NCBI RefSeq assembly: GCF_000485795.1
Contig: NZ_AXZL01000051.1
Span: 1 to 53,719, forward strand
Length of the DNA stretch: 53,719 nt
Direction of reading: 5' to 3'
DNA from: Shewanella decolorationis S12
GTDB lineage: Bacteria; Pseudomonadota; Gammaproteobacteria; Enterobacterales; Shewanellaceae
The first letter of the stretch is position 1. The number at the start of each line of letters is the position of its first letter. The notes beneath the pieces were generated by a model. That model searched no databases. It was not told the DNA's origin and saw only the letters and a program-made list of their open reading frames with translations. This document shows positions 16,244-26,350 of this stretch, piece by piece. The position numbers and the translations under genes are program-made.

Positions 16244-18103
16244 TCAGTCCTCCAACTTACTGCGATCGCGCACCGCGCCCTTATCGGCACTGGTGGCAAG
16301 CATGGCGTAGGCTTTAAGCGCCATCGACACATAACGCTGACGCGAAAGCGGTTTCCACGCCATTGGCCCACGGGCGAGCATGGTTTCACGGCGCGCCGCT
16401 AACTCGGCATCACTCACCGCAAGCTTGATACTGCGCTTGGGAATATCGATTTCAATGCGATCGCCGTTTTCAATCAAGGCAATCGTGCCGCCCGCCGCCG
16501 CCTCAGGCGACACATGGCCGATGGATAAACCAGAGGTTCCACCTGAGAAGCGGCCGTCGGTGATCAGCGCGCAGGCCTTGCCTAAACCGCGGGATTTTAA
16601 GTAACTGGTGGGGTACAACATTTCTTGCATGCCTGGGCCGCCTTTTGGCCCTTCGTAACGAATCACCACCACATCACCCGCCACCACTTCGCCACCTAAG
16701 ATACCAGCGACTGCGTCGTCTTGGCTTTCGTACACCCGAGCACTGCCAGTAAAGGTCAGGTTAGATTCATCCACACCCGCCGTTTTAACAATACAGCCGT
16801 TTTCAGCTAAATTGCCCGACAATACGGCCAGCCCACCTTCTTGGCTAAAGGCAAATTCGCGTCTGCGGATACACCCTTCTTGCCTGTCATCATCTAGCGA
16901 TGGCCAGCGGCAATCTTGGCTAAAGGCTTTAGTGGTAGGAATGCCCGCAGGCCCCGCCATAAAGAATTGTTTTACGTTGTCATCTTGGGTTTGCATCACA
17001 TCGTACTTGGCGAGCACCGACTTGAGATTTCCACCCGCATCGGCGGCAACGTGTGGCACATCGGTATGCAGCAGTCCGGCGCGGTCTAACTCGCCTAAGA
17101 TACCCATCACGCCACCGGCGCGGTGCACATCTTCCATATGGTATTTAGCGGTCGACGGCGCCACCTTGCACAGATGTGGCACTTGGCGCGACATGCGGTC
17201 GATGTCGTCCATAGTGAATGCCACGTCAGCTTCCTGCGCCGCAGCCAATAAGTGCAACACAGTATTAGACGAACCACCCATGGCGATATCCAGCGCCATG
17301 GCGTTTTCAAAGGCTTTAAAGCTGGCGATATTGCGCGGCAGTGCCGAGGCATCATCTTGTTCGTAGTAACGTTTGGTCAGCGCCATCACGCGGCGGCCCG
17401 CTTCTAAAAACAGTTCGCGGCGGTCGCTATGGGTCGCGAGCATGGAGCCGTTGCCCGGCAGCGACAGGCCTAACGCTTCGGTTAAACAGTTCATCGAGTT
17501 AGCGGTAAACATGCCCGAACAGGAGCCACATGTAGGGCAAGCGCTACGTTCAATTTTAGCGCTATCTTCATCGCTTACACTCGAGTCGGCCGCGGCCACC
17601 ATGGCATCGACTAAGTCGAGCTTAATAAGCTTGTCCGACAGCTTAGTTTTACCCGCTTCCATCGGCCCGCCCGACACAAATACCACAGGGATATTGAGGC
17701 GCAGCGCCGCCATCAACATGCCGGGGGTGATTTTGTCGCAGTTAGAGATACAAACCAGCGCATCGGCGCAGTGGGCATTGACCATATACTCGACGCTATC
17801 GGCGATAAGCTCCCGCGAAGGCAGACTGTAGAGCATGCCACCGTGGCCCATGGCGATACCATCATCGACGGCGATGGTGTTGAATTCCTTAGCGATACCG
17901 CCCGCTTCTTCGATGGCGCTCTCCACCAGAGAGCCCATATCTTTTAAGTGCACATGGCCGGGAACAAACTGAGTAAAGGAGTTGGCAATTGCAATAATCG
18001 GCTTACCAAAATCATTGTCTTTCACCCCTGTGGCGCGCCATAGCGCACGGGCACCCGCCATATTGCGGCCTTCGGTACTGGTTGCTGAACGTAACTTTGG
18101 CAT
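16244..18103 (-). CDS. ilvD: Dihydroxy-acid dehydratase IlvD
   Basis: A 619-aa Fe-S dehydratase that makes the 2-oxo acids of valine and isoleucine. Cluster ligands are visible in [13 protein letters not shown] and [18 protein letters not shown]. The C-terminal part has [18 protein letters not shown] and [20 protein letters not shown], the diagnostic signature. AAGGA lies upstream of ATG 18103. It lies directly after ilvM (80 bp); ilvE, found between ilvM and ilvD in E. coli, is absent here. Confidence 0.97.
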   Translation of the reverse strand: MPKLRSATSTEGRNMAGARALWRATGVKDNDFGKPIIAIANSFTQFVPGHVHLKDMGSLVESAIEEAGGIAKEFNTIAVDDGIAMGHGGMLYSLPSRELIADSVEYMVNAHCADALVCISNCDKITPGMLMAALRLNIPVVFVSGGPMEAGKTKLSDKLIKLDLVDAMVAAADSSVSDEDSAKIERSACPTCGSCSGMFTANSMNCLTEALGLSLPGNGSMLATHSDRRELFLEAGRRVMALTKRYYEQDDASALPRNIASFKAFENAMALDIAMGGSSNTVLHLLAAAQEADVAFTMDDIDRMSRQVPHLCKVAPSTAKYHMEDVHRAGGVMGILGELDRAGLLHTDVPHVAADAGGNLKSVLAKYDVMQTQDDNVKQFFMAGPAGIPTTKAFSQDCRWPSLDDDRQEGCIRRREFAFSQEGGLAVLSGNLAENGCIVKTAGVDESNLTFTGSARVYESQDDAVAGILGGEVVAGDVVVIRYEGPKGGPGMQEMLYPTSYLKSRGLGKACALITDGRFSGGTSGLSIGHVSPEAAAGGTIALIENGDRIEIDIPKRSIKLAVSDAELAARRETMLARGPMAWKPLSRQRYVSMALKAYAMLATSADKGAVRDRSKLED

Positions 18104-18183
18104 TGACTCTATCCTTTATCTCAAATCGAAAATCGTGCCCTTAGGGCCTTGCTGCAGCGTTAATGCCCGCAGCCACTGGATGC

Positions 18184-18444
18184 TTATGCGTGTACTTTTT
18201 GTTGTTGTAAGTTTAGCGGTAACAAGACCTTGCATTGAGTGACATCAATCAATTTATTCAGTTGATTGCTGAGCAGCTCGATGGCTCGCTCGCTGTCCAC
18301 TTCCATATCCAGCGACAGACTCGCATCGTCGTTCATCCGCATTTGCATTTGGGTGACCGTAAAACCACGGTGACGAGTCACACGTAGTACACGCTCTATC
18401 ACTTCTGGGCGTTGTTGAACCGTTAATTCTAGGGAGTGGATCAT
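18184..18444 (-). CDS. ilvM: Acetolactate synthase II small subunit IlvM
   Basis: An 86-aa ACT-domain regulatory subunit of acetohydroxyacid synthase. [20 protein letters not shown] and the following [12 protein letters not shown] are the ACT core. The start is ATG 18444, which overlaps the ilvG stop as ATGA; the longer open frame upstream is ilvG in another frame. It pairs with IlvG to give the active enzyme. Length matches E. coli IlvM (87 aa). Confidence 0.94.
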   Translation of the reverse strand: MIHSLELTVQQRPEVIERVLRVTRHRGFTVTQMQMRMNDDASLSLDMEVDSERAIELLSNQLNKLIDVTQCKVLLPLNLQQQKVHA

Positions 18445-20114
18445 GTTTGTTTCTCCATTTCGTCCATCATATCGCTGTTTGATGCGCCGGGGGGCACCAG
18501 TGGCCAAACGTTAAAAGCATCGTCGATTGCTACGTGTAACAAATAGGGTCCCTTAGCCGCTAACATTTCGGTTAAGGCCTCTTCAACTTCGTCGGAAGAG
18601 AAGATCGTACGGCCGGGGATATCGAAGGCCGAGGCGAGTTGTACAAAATCGGGGTTGTCTGACAGATCGGTTTCGCTGTAGCGCTCTTCAAAGAATAGCT
18701 GCTGCCACTGCTTCACCATCCCCAATTTTTGGTTGTCGATCAGCAGGATCTTAACCGGTAATTTGCGGCGCTTGATGGTGGTCAGCTCCTGCACGTTCAT
18801 CATAAAAGAGCCATCGCCAGACACTGTGACCACAGTTGCATCGGGACGAGCCACTTGGGCGCCGATGGCGGCGGGCAAACCAAAGCCCATAGTGCCTAAG
18901 CCCGCGCTGGATAAATGATCTTCCGGGCGGCGGAACCACATATGCTGGGCAACCCACATTTGATGCTGGCCCACATCGCAGCACACTACGCTGTCTTCGG
19001 GCAGTTTATTGGCTAAACGGCGCAGCATAGCGGGGGCATAGATTAAGCTGCCGGGATGTTGATAATCCCATTGATGTTTACGGGCAAGATGTTCAACCTC
19101 TGCCTGCCAAGGCGTGATGTTCAGCGCCATAGCAAGGGCGGGGAAAATTTGGCGTAAATCACCGGCGATGGCCACATCTGGCTGGCGCAATTTGCCTAGC
19201 TCGGCGGCGTCTATATCTAAATGGATGACTTTAGCCTTGTTGGCAAAAGTCGCTAAGCGGCCTGTGACCCTGTCATCGAAGCGCGCGCCAGCAACCACTA
19301 ATAAATCGCAATCCTGCACCGCGAGGTTGGCCGCCTTTCCGCCGTGCATACCCAACATGCCTAAATAACCCGGGGTGCCGTGGGCGATGCTGCCTAAGCC
19401 CTTTAACGTGGCGACCGATGGCATACCCGTGGCTTTGATAAATTCCCGCAGTTGATCGACCGCGCCCGCCATTCCCACACCGCCGCCCACGTACAACATA
19501 GGCTGCTTAGCCTCTGCTAAGAGGGCGCGGGCCGCTTCAATCTCACTGGCGCTCGCCTGTGGCTCATTGGTCACCGCTAGCAAGGGAGTGCGATATTCTA
19601 GTTGCGCGATTTGGATATCCTTAGGGATATCCACCAGCACTGGGCCAGGGCGACCCGATGCCGCGATTTCAAAAGCTTGATACAGGGTCGGGATAAGATC
19701 GTTGACATCCGTCACCATAAAACTGTGCTTAGTGCAGCTTAAGGACATGCCCAATACATCGATTTCTTGAAACGCATCTGTGCCAATCACGGCGGTAGAG
19801 ACCTGACCCGTGATAGCGACAACAGGTACAGAATCTAAAAGCGCATCGGCAAGCGAAGTGATTAGGTTAGTGGCACCTGGGCCAGAGGTCGCAAAGCACA
19901 CACCGGTTTTACCACTGGCTCTGGCGTAACCTACGGCAGCAAAGGCGGCGCCTTGTTCGTGGCGGCTTAAGAGATGTTCGACAGGGCTTCCATAGAGGGC
20001 ATCGTAGATTGGCATAATGGCACCACCTGGGTAACCAAATACTGTGGTAACACCATGTGCTGCCAACACTTTTATGACTGCGTCTGCGCCTCTAATCATC
20101 TGCCCTGGTTCCAT
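18441..20114 (-). CDS. ilvG: Acetolactate synthase II large subunit IlvG
   Basis: A 557-aa ThDP-dependent enzyme condensing pyruvate with pyruvate or 2-oxobutanoate. The N-terminal PYR domain has [17 protein letters not shown] and the catalytic-Glu region [10 protein letters not shown]; the middle domain binds FAD; the C-terminal PP domain carries [15 protein letters not shown] and a ThDP/Mg motif ending in DNQ. The gene is intact (E. coli K-12 has a frameshift here). An alternative ATG is at 20099. It is first after the ilvL attenuator and is translationally coupled to ilvM. Confidence 0.96.
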   Translation of the reverse strand: MEPGQMIRGADAVIKVLAAHGVTTVFGYPGGAIMPIYDALYGSPVEHLLSRHEQGAAFAAVGYARASGKTGVCFATSGPGATNLITSLADALLDSVPVVAITGQVSTAVIGTDAFQEIDVLGMSLSCTKHSFMVTDVNDLIPTLYQAFEIAASGRPGPVLVDIPKDIQIAQLEYRTPLLAVTNEPQASASEIEAARALLAEAKQPMLYVGGGVGMAGAVDQLREFIKATGMPSVATLKGLGSIAHGTPGYLGMLGMHGGKAANLAVQDCDLLVVAGARFDDRVTGRLATFANKAKVIHLDIDAAELGKLRQPDVAIAGDLRQIFPALAMALNITPWQAEVEHLARKHQWDYQHPGSLIYAPAMLRRLANKLPEDSVVCCDVGQHQMWVAQHMWFRRPEDHLSSAGLGTMGFGLPAAIGAQVARPDATVVTVSGDGSFMMNVQELTTIKRRKLPVKILLIDNQKLGMVKQWQQLFFEERYSETDLSDNPDFVQLASAFDIPGRTIFSSDEVEEALTEMLAAKGPYLLHVAIDDAFNVWPLVPPGASNSDMMDEMEKQT

Positions 20115-20211
20115 ACTTTCTCTCGCTACCTTAATCCTGAAATGCCGAAAATCGACTCGTAATTTGTGCTATTTCGAAACCTCATTTCCAAAACCTAGGG
20201 CCTGAAAACGA

Positions 20212-20245
20212 AGAACCCCCCGGTCCTTTCGGAGCGGGGGGTTCT
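20212..20245 (-). terminator. ilv attenuator hairpin
   Basis: A very GC-rich hairpin between the leader peptide and ilvG: stem AGAACCCCCC / GGGGGGTTCT around a 14-nt region that can pair further. On the minus strand it is followed by TCGTTTTC. Its position 25 bp past the Ile/Val/Leu-rich leader peptide identifies it as the attenuator of the operon. When charged branched-chain tRNAs are plentiful the leader ribosome moves on and this hairpin forms. Confidence 0.88.
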
Positions 20246-20269
20246 TTCGAAACTTTTAACCTTTTAGGT

Positions 20270-20359
20270 CTACCAGTTTGCCATGCGCCGCCCCCGCTGT
20301 GATTTAATAATCACTACGGTAATAATCACGAGAATGAGCTTGGCAGCTTGGTTAAACAT
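20270..20359 (-). CDS. ilvL: ilvGMDA operon leader peptide IlvL
   Basis: A 29-aa open frame too short for normal gene calling. It reads MFNQAAKLILVIITVVIIKS and then a basic tail ending in ANW. The run LILVIITVVII has ten branched-chain residues in eleven, the hallmark of attenuation by Ile, Val and Leu tRNA charging. AGGAA lies 9 bp before the ATG. It is followed by the attenuator and then ilvG. Sequence differs from E. coli IlvL but the layout is the same. The 20360-20700 stretch upstream holds the operon promoter region and the ilvC terminator; I see no gene there. Confidence 0.88.
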   Translation of the reverse strand: MFNQAAKLILVIITVVIIKSQRGRRMANW

Positions 20360-20665
20360 CAATATGGGTTCCTAATCGGTGTTCTGTATGTGTATCGCTG
20401 AAATTCTTATCGCTACTCACTTTTAAGCCTGAGCGATGCTTGCCTTGGGACCTTGCCCCGCCGCGAGTTATTAGCTTTACCATAAAGCGACAGCCAAACA
20501 CAATAAAAAATTTTCTTACGTCAAAAAAATTCAGCTTCCCTGCCGAGACAATGCAAAACAACAAAGTAAAACGTTAACAAAATCGCGTTAGAGAGCATGA
20601 ACGCCTACTAACCCATGTCAGTTTTGCCCGCTCGACAACCTACGAAGCAGGAATAAATTTGCGTC

Positions 20666-20694
20666 GCCGAGCCCCACATCCTTAGGGGCTCGGC
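20666..20694 (-). terminator. Terminator after ilvC
   Basis: A perfect 10-bp stem (GCCGAGCCCC / GGGGCTCGGC) 10 bp past the ilvC stop, with loop TAAGGATGT on the minus strand. The T-rich tail is short (AAATTTATT), so termination may be partial or assisted. Confidence 0.75.
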
Positions 20695-20703
20695 CTTTAT
20701 CAA

Positions 20704-22182
20704 TTAAGCTCCAACAATACTTTTCATATCAGTCATATAACCGCGAAGTTCGGCGCCAACATATTCCACTGCAGTGTGGCGAATTGCATCATTGATGGCG
20801 ATTAACTGTAGGTTATCGACATTGTTAGAACTGTCCTTCAGACCCGCACCTAAATACTCTGGCGACATGGCATTTACATAGTCACGCAGCAGTGGCACGG
20901 CAGCATGGTTGAACAGATAACAACCGTATTCTGCGGTATCCGAGATCACCACGTTCATCTCGTACAGACGCTTACGGGCGATGGTGTTAGCGATCAGCGG
21001 CGTTTCGTGCAGTGATTCGTAATAGGCTGACTCTTCAACAATCCCTGCCGACACCATAGTATCGAAGGCTAATTCGACACCGGCTTTGATCATTGCAACC
21101 AGAAAAATACCTTTGTCGAAATAGGTTTGCTCGTCGATATGCTCGCTCGAAACAGGCGCATTTTCGAAGCCCGTTTCGGCGGTTTCTGCGCGCCAACGCA
21201 GCAGGTTCGCATCATCGTTAGCCCAGTCTTGCATCATAGTGCGAGAGAACTCACCGCTGATGATGTCATCCATATGTTTTTCGAATAAAGGTTGCAGGAT
21301 TTCTTTTAAATCTTCTGCAATTTCAAATGCTTTAATCTTGGCTGGATTAGACAGTCTGTCCATCATATTAGTGATACCGCCGTGCTTAAGCGCCTCGGTC
21401 ACGGTTTCCCAACCTTGTTGGATTAACTTAGCGGCATAGCCAGGTTCAACACCATCGGCCACCATCTTGTCGTAACCTAAGATAGCGCCCGTCTGCAACA
21501 TACCGCAGAGGATCGTTTGCTCGCCCATCAAATCCGATTTAACTTCGGCGATAAAGGAAGATTGCAACACGCCAGCGCGGTCACCACCTGTGGCACTCGC
21601 ATAGGCTTTCGCAATGTCTAAACCATCACCGTTTGGATCGTTTTCTGGGTGCACTGCAATCAGTGTAGGAACACCAAAGCCACGCTTGTATTCTTCACGC
21701 ACTTCGGTACCAGGGCACTTAGGCGCCACCATGATGACCGTGATATCAGGACGAATTTGCATGCCTTCTTCAACGATATTAAAACCGTGGGAATAAGACA
21801 GAGTTGCGCCTTGTTTCATCAACGGCATCACGGCACTAACCACGTTAGAGTGCTGCTTATCGGGGGTTAAGTTCAGCACCAAATCCGCCGTTGGGATCAG
21901 CTCTTCAAAGGTGCCCACTTTAAAACCGTTGTCTGTGGCTTTTTGCCATGAGGCACGCTTTTGGGCAATGGCTTCTGGGCGCAGGGCGTAAGCAATATTC
22001 AGCCCCGAGTCACGCATGTTCAGACCTTGGTTAAGACCCTGAGCACCACAACCTAAAATAACAATATTCCAATCTTTGATGTAATTGCAGCCGTCACTGA
22101 ATTCAGAACGATCCATAAAACGACATTGGCCAAGCTGCGCTAATTGTTGACGTAAATTCAGAGAGTTAAAATAGTTAGCCAT
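20704..22182 (-). CDS. ilvC: Ketol-acid reductoisomerase IlvC (class II)
   Basis: A 492-aa NADPH-dependent enzyme that isomerizes and reduces acetolactate or acetohydroxybutyrate. [18 protein letters not shown] is nearly the E. coli start, followed by the Rossmann motif [17 protein letters not shown]. The length (about 490) marks the long class II form with duplicated C-terminal knotted domain. ATG 22182 is preferred over the GTG at 22194 because AAGGTGG is spaced correctly only for 22182. It is divergent from ilvY, the expected activator. Confidence 0.97.
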   Translation of the reverse strand: MANYFNSLNLRQQLAQLGQCRFMDRSEFSDGCNYIKDWNIVILGCGAQGLNQGLNMRDSGLNIAYALRPEAIAQKRASWQKATDNGFKVGTFEELIPTADLVLNLTPDKQHSNVVSAVMPLMKQGATLSYSHGFNIVEEGMQIRPDITVIMVAPKCPGTEVREEYKRGFGVPTLIAVHPENDPNGDGLDIAKAYASATGGDRAGVLQSSFIAEVKSDLMGEQTILCGMLQTGAILGYDKMVADGVEPGYAAKLIQQGWETVTEALKHGGITNMMDRLSNPAKIKAFEIAEDLKEILQPLFEKHMDDIISGEFSRTMMQDWANDDANLLRWRAETAETGFENAPVSSEHIDEQTYFDKGIFLVAMIKAGVELAFDTMVSAGIVEESAYYESLHETPLIANTIARKRLYEMNVVISDTAEYGCYLFNHAAVPLLRDYVNAMSPEYLGAGLKDSSNNVDNLQLIAINDAIRHTAVEYVGAELRGYMTDMKSIVGA

Positions 22183-22194
22183 CTGAGATACCAC

Positions 22195-22373
22195 CTTTCA
22201 GTCGGGAATTTGGGACTCAACCAATATCAACTTTTTGTTAAAGACTGGTTGTGATTGAAATCACTATAACCTATGGCTATCGTTGCTTAAAATGATATAT
22301 TCGAAACCTCACATTGCGTTTTATGCAATGTCATTTTCAATATCCTTGCTAAGCAGCCAATTAGGACGAGGTT
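22195..22373. promoter_or_regulatory. ilvC-ilvY divergent control region
   Basis: A 179-bp AT-rich region between the divergent ilvC and ilvY genes. In E. coli the LysR-type activator IlvY binds tandem operators here and activates ilvC when acetolactate or acetohydroxybutyrate is present. I see CATTGCGTTTTATGCAATG (22312-22330), an inverted repeat of ATTGC/GCAAT type that is a plausible IlvY half-site pair, about 45 bp before ilvY. Confidence 0.6.
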
Positions 22374-23246
22374 ATGGACATACGCACCCTCAGATTGTAC
22401 CTGCACTTATGTGACAGTTTGCACTTCGCCAAGACGGCGGAGCAGATGCATGTAAGCCCATCGACCTTAAGCCGCGCCTTACAACGGCTCGAAGAAGAAG
22501 TGAACGCAAAGCTGTTTGAACGAGATAACCGTAGCGTGACCTTAACCCATGCGGGGCGCGAGTTTAAATTGTTCGCCGAGCAGACGCTGCACCATTGGCG
22601 CAACCTGCGGCACAGTATCGATCTCAAGCAGGATGTATTGCGCGGCACCTTAAATCTCTATTGCTCAGTAACTGCTGCCTACAGCCATTTGCCGCAATTA
22701 TTGGAGCGTTTTCGTCAGGAACATCCCTTTGTCGAAATTGCCCTCACCACGGGGGATGCCGCCAATGCGCTGGCTGAAATACAACAAAATCGCGCCGATA
22801 TTGCCATTGCCGCGCTGCCGGATCCCTTTCCTACCACACTGCATTTCGCCAAGATTGATGATGTGCCCTTGTCATTAATTGCGCCGACCATGCGCTGTGC
22901 GGTGCAGCAACAGATAAACCAAGCTCAGATAGACTGGTCGCAGGTGCCCTTTATCATTCCCGACCACGGACCTGGGCGGCGCAGAGCCGACAATTGGTTT
23001 AAACAGATGGGGATTAGTCCGAATATTTATGCTCAGGTGTCAGGACAGGAAGCCATTGCGTCCATGGTGGCACTCGGCTGCGGTGTGAGCATTAGCCCTG
23101 AGGTAGTAATTAATAACAGTCCAGTACGGGATCGTATTCAGTTGTTACCTTCGCCTGTCAAAATTGCCCCCTTTGAGCTGGGCTGCTGCTGTAAGGTCAA
23201 ACGCTTGGGCGACCCGATAGTGAATGCGTTTTTAGAAGCGATCTAA
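22374..23246 (+). CDS. ilvY: LysR-family activator IlvY
   Basis: A 290-aa LysR-type regulator. Residues 1-60 form the winged helix (MDIRTLRLYLHLCDSLHFAK, then MHVSPSTLSRALQRLEEE). The rest is the two-lobed inducer-binding domain. Divergent arrangement with ilvC is the conserved context. It should activate ilvC in response to the IlvC substrates. Terminated by a strong bidirectional hairpin. Confidence 0.94.
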   Translation: MDIRTLRLYLHLCDSLHFAKTAEQMHVSPSTLSRALQRLEEEVNAKLFERDNRSVTLTHAGREFKLFAEQTLHHWRNLRHSIDLKQDVLRGTLNLYCSVTAAYSHLPQLLERFRQEHPFVEIALTTGDAANALAEIQQNRADIAIAALPDPFPTTLHFAKIDDVPLSLIAPTMRCAVQQQINQAQIDWSQVPFIIPDHGPGRRRADNWFKQMGISPNIYAQVSGQEAIASMVALGCGVSISPEVVINNSPVRDRIQLLPSPVKIAPFELGCCCKVKRLGDPIVNAFLEAI

Positions 23247-23262
23247 ATTTAGTGGCGATATA

Positions 23263-23290
23263 AAAAAACGGGACTGAGTCCCGTTTTTTA
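23263..23290. terminator. Bidirectional terminator between ilvY and the CNNM/CBS gene
   Basis: AAAAAACGGGACT / GTCCCGTTTTTT with a 2-4-nt loop. Both strands end in a T run, and the two flanking genes converge here. Confidence 0.9.
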
Positions 23291-23304
23291 TGGTGTTGAT
23301 AAGA

Positions 23305-24621
23305 TTAGGTATCTGGCGACTGTAATTTATCGTTGGCTTCAATACGCGTCACCAACAGCTGGTCGACCTTGTAGGCGTCGATATCAACCACTTCAAACTT
23401 ATAACCAGCATAGTTAACAAAGTCGGTACGCTTGGGGATCTTACGCAGCATGTACATCATAAAACCGGCAATGGTTTCGTAGTTTTGGCTATGGGGGAAC
23501 TCTTCAATATCGAAGGCACGCATCACGTCGGTAATCGGCGTCACCCCATCTACTAACCAAGAGTTGCCATCACGGGCAATAATTTGCTCTTCACTCTCAT
23601 GCAACGACCAAGCGCCCATCACTGCGCGTTGCAGATCGTTAGTGGTGACAATCCCGACAACGAGGGCGTATTCATTCATCACCACCGCGAAATCGGCGCG
23701 GCTATTTTTGAAGTATTCCATCGCCTCGGACAAACTTAAGGTGTCAGGGATAATCAGCGAGGTGTGCACAAGACTGTTGTCTTTTAAGGTAATTTTTTCA
23801 CCGTTAATCACACGGATCAGCAGCTCTTTGGCATCCACAAACCCTTTGACCATATCCAATTGGCCGTCGCAGACTAAAAACTTAGTATGGGGATCTTCAG
23901 CAATCTTACGCTTGATATCCTCCTCGCTGTCTTGCAGCAAGAAATACACTAAGCTCTCGCGGGCCGTCATGGCGGACGTTACTGAAACGGTTTGCATTTC
24001 AAACACATTTTCAATCATTTGCTGCTCGCCCTTGTCGAGCACCCCAGCTTCTGCCCCCGCGTTCATGACCGCATAAATATCGTCTGGGGTAATTTCATCG
24101 TTACGCACGGTCGGGATTTGCAGCAACTTGAAGATACCGCTTGCCATACCATTGAAAAACCAAACTAACGGGCGAAGTACTGCGATACAGAAACTCATAG
24201 GGCCAACGACAACCAAGGCGACAGACTCAGGCATCGCCATCGCAATTCGCTTTGGCATTAAATCGGCCACCAAGATAAAAGCACTGGTCACCACAAAGAA
24301 GGACAGGAAAAAGCTCACTTGACCTAACCAAGGATCGCTCATCCACGCACTTAAAAACTGATAGAAGTAAGGACGAAATGCCGATTCACCTACAATACCG
24401 CCCATGATGGCAACGGCATTCAGGCCTATCTGCACCACAGTAAAAAAACTACCGGGTTGTGCTTGAAGTTGCAGCACTTTTTCAGCACGACTATCACCTT
24501 CCTCAGCCAACTGACGTAAACGGATTTTGCGTGATGCAGCCAAGGAGATTTCTGACATAGAAAAGAAACAACTTGCGGCAATTAAGCCCAATATTATCAT
24601 CACGTTATCAAAGAGACTCAT
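23305..24621 (-). CDS. paeA: CNNM/CBS-domain membrane protein, YtfL/PaeA type
   Basis: A 438-aa protein closely resembling E. coli YtfL (PaeA) throughout. The N-terminal CNNM (DUF21) domain has four TM helices (about 4-150, starting with CFFSMSEISLAASRKIRL). Next come the linker TSAMTARESLVYF, two CBS domains (about 205-335) and a CorC/HlyC C-terminal domain (NYETIAGFMMYMLRKIPKRTD). In E. coli this protein has been linked to polyamine (cadaverine/putrescine) export; the wider family transports Mg2+/Co2+. It is monocistronic. Confidence 0.88.
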   Translation of the reverse strand: MSLFDNVMIILGLIAASCFFSMSEISLAASRKIRLRQLAEEGDSRAEKVLQLQAQPGSFFTVVQIGLNAVAIMGGIVGESAFRPYFYQFLSAWMSDPWLGQVSFFLSFFVVTSAFILVADLMPKRIAMAMPESVALVVVGPMSFCIAVLRPLVWFFNGMASGIFKLLQIPTVRNDEITPDDIYAVMNAGAEAGVLDKGEQQMIENVFEMQTVSVTSAMTARESLVYFLLQDSEEDIKRKIAEDPHTKFLVCDGQLDMVKGFVDAKELLIRVINGEKITLKDNSLVHTSLIIPDTLSLSEAMEYFKNSRADFAVVMNEYALVVGIVTTNDLQRAVMGAWSLHESEEQIIARDGNSWLVDGVTPITDVMRAFDIEEFPHSQNYETIAGFMMYMLRKIPKRTDFVNYAGYKFEVVDIDAYKVDQLLVTRIEANDKLQSPDT

Positions 24622-24790
24622 GTAACACCTTTTGTTTCACACTTAACTTACTTGCACCAACCCGCGCAGTGATTTTCACGTGTTAGTCGAATGTTGCCCT
24701 GATACAGGACAGAAATGCATAGCTAAAGAGCCAGTGCTGCCAATAACCCTTTGCTACACTTTTAAAAATTGCCATTTAGTTTAAAAAAGT

Positions 24791-25630
24791 ATGATGCGTT
24801 TATTATATCCGCTAATTGTCTTTGTATGCGTGATTCTGCTCTCGCCTATCGCCCACGGCGCTGAAGAGCTTTCCTCATTTAAGTTACGCTTTTGTGTCGA
24901 AGAGACTGAATATCCACCATTTAATTACTTTATTCGGCAGAATGGCATTAAGACTTCCACGCTTAGCGGCTATGATATTGACCTGCTAGAACGCACCTTT
25001 AAACCTATTGGAATTGCTTACGAAGTGCTGGCGTTGCCCTGGATTCGTTGCTTAAAAGACGTCCAGAATGGCAGCATAGATGCCGCGATGAGCGCATCGC
25101 TCAATCGACAAAGGGCGACAGATTATATCCCATCTATTGCCTATTATTACCTCACTCCCAGTTATTTTTATTTAAAAGCTGAATTCGAGACTCCATTTCG
25201 CATCGATGATATTAATCAGTTAGCAGATTTAGGGACTGTTTGCGGTATTAATGGATTCAACTATCAAAACTTTGGTTGGCGTAAAGAAACCCCTATTAGC
25301 GAAATTCGTACCCTACAGCATTTGCCAGAAATGTTGCTTAAACGCAGATGCAAATTCTTTTTAGCACGCAAGGAAATTTTAGCGGGAACACTCGCATTAG
25401 CCCAGGCGGGAGAACTCCCTAAGACGCTCGCATCTCAGGTATCACCCAATTCGGGCAAAGAGCCGTTCCATATGTTGATATCGAAACGCTCAAACTATAA
25501 AGACATGATTGCTAAAGAGTTTAATAGAAAAGTACAAGAGATGCAGGCTAACCACCAACTTGAAGATCTCTACCAACACCACCTTCAACAACTTACTCAC
25601 GGGGGCGATAAGGGCAGTGATTCGCCTTAG
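24791..25630 (+). CDS. Periplasmic solute-binding protein, family 3
   Basis: A 279-aa protein. The signal peptide is residues 1-23 (LLYPLIVFVCVILLSPIAHGAEE, cut after AHG or AHGA). The mature part is a two-lobe amino-acid-binding fold: LRFCVEETEYPPFNYFIRQNG, SGYDIDLLERTFKPIGI, then ALPWIRCLKDVQNGSIDAAM. No ABC permease genes are nearby, so it may act as an orphan binding protein or sensor partner. Its 3' end overlaps the convergent Cys-cluster gene by 38 bp. Confidence 0.85.
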   Translation: MMRLLYPLIVFVCVILLSPIAHGAEELSSFKLRFCVEETEYPPFNYFIRQNGIKTSTLSGYDIDLLERTFKPIGIAYEVLALPWIRCLKDVQNGSIDAAMSASLNRQRATDYIPSIAYYYLTPSYFYLKAEFETPFRIDDINQLADLGTVCGINGFNYQNFGWRKETPISEIRTLQHLPEMLLKRRCKFFLARKEILAGTLALAQAGELPKTLASQVSPNSGKEPFHMLISKRSNYKDMIAKEFNRKVQEMQANHQLEDLYQHHLQQLTHGGDKGSDSP

Positions 25631-26054
25631 GACCAATTTGTGGATGATTGCGGCAAGTCTCGGGGCGTTGATGGTAAATAGTGCAACGACGGGTTTTGCT
25701 GTCTAAATATAAACAGTCATCATTGGCCATCCTGGCGAGGGTAAATATCGCCGTTTTATGATTGAAGTTATCGATAATGCGCGCTTTTTGCAGACGTTTG
25801 GCGATGGCTTTGAGATCACCCTCGGCTTCAAACTCATCCACTAAGCTCATACGAACTAGGTCACTAACAGTAACCTCGACGGGGAGCGTACAGCAGGTAG
25901 CATGGCAGGTATCACACAGGCCTTTGCGGTATTTTTGCCAAGTGGACAAATCATCAATATTAAAAATCGATACCGCACTCGCCGTATTTTTGCCCCGTTT
26001 TGACACGCTATAACCCGCAGATAAACACTTGAGGGCGGCATTATAACAGGCCAA
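25593..26054 (-). CDS. YkgJ-family Cys-cluster protein
   Basis: A 153-aa protein with CDTCHATCCTLPVEVTVSD and a C-terminal CTIYHQRPETCRNHP plus HCPYRP, the family's metal (Zn or Fe-S) cluster pattern. Function is poorly known. The start is not certain: ATG 26054 gives a 47-residue N-terminal extension before the Cys cluster. It is convergent with, and overlaps by 38 bp, the binding-protein gene. Confidence 0.8.
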   Translation of the reverse strand: MACYNAALKCLSAGYSVSKRGKNTASAVSIFNIDDLSTWQKYRKGLCDTCHATCCTLPVEVTVSDLVRMSLVDEFEAEGDLKAIAKRLQKARIIDNFNHKTAIFTLARMANDDCLYLDSKTRRCTIYHQRPETCRNHPQIGPKANHCPYRPRE

Positions 26055-26117
26055 AAATAGAAATAAATCGTTGTAGATGATCGACCAAAACTCACCCTGT
26101 ATAGGCTAACTCAGTAC

Positions 26118-26350
26118 TTAACCTGAACTCGGGATAACGAGTGTCGGAGAAATCTAAATTTAATAAACCAAATCAATGCTATAAAGATTTTTTGAAAAGA
26201 AGAATCTTTTTTCTGACTGAATGCGCAGATTTTTGTGCATATCAAGGCGCTCTGTCGTATGCCATAGCGAGCTATGGTGAGACAGAGCAACGCAGAGAGG
26301 CCCGAAAAGATGCCTATTCAGCGGCTCTACTTATCCCGAGCTCAGGTTAC
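26118..26350. mobile_element. MITE-like palindromic element
   Basis: A ~233-bp non-autonomous element. The terminal inverted repeats are TTAACCTGAACTCGGGATAA (26118-26137) and, inverted, TTATCCCGAGCTCAGGTTAC (26331-26350), matching at 18 of 20 positions. The centre is a nested palindrome: GCTCTGTC / GACAGAGC (26249-26256, 26281-26288) around CCATAGC-GA-GCTATGG (26262-26277). There is no transposase. The right end overlaps the stop codon of the GGDEF gene, suggesting insertion at its 3' end. An ORF across it is not believed to be a gene. Confidence 0.75.

Noticed and set aside
20212..20245. AAGGA in the ilv attenuator loop as a further CsrA site
   Set aside because: The hairpin is fully explained as an attenuator, and a five-base motif is too common to count as evidence here.
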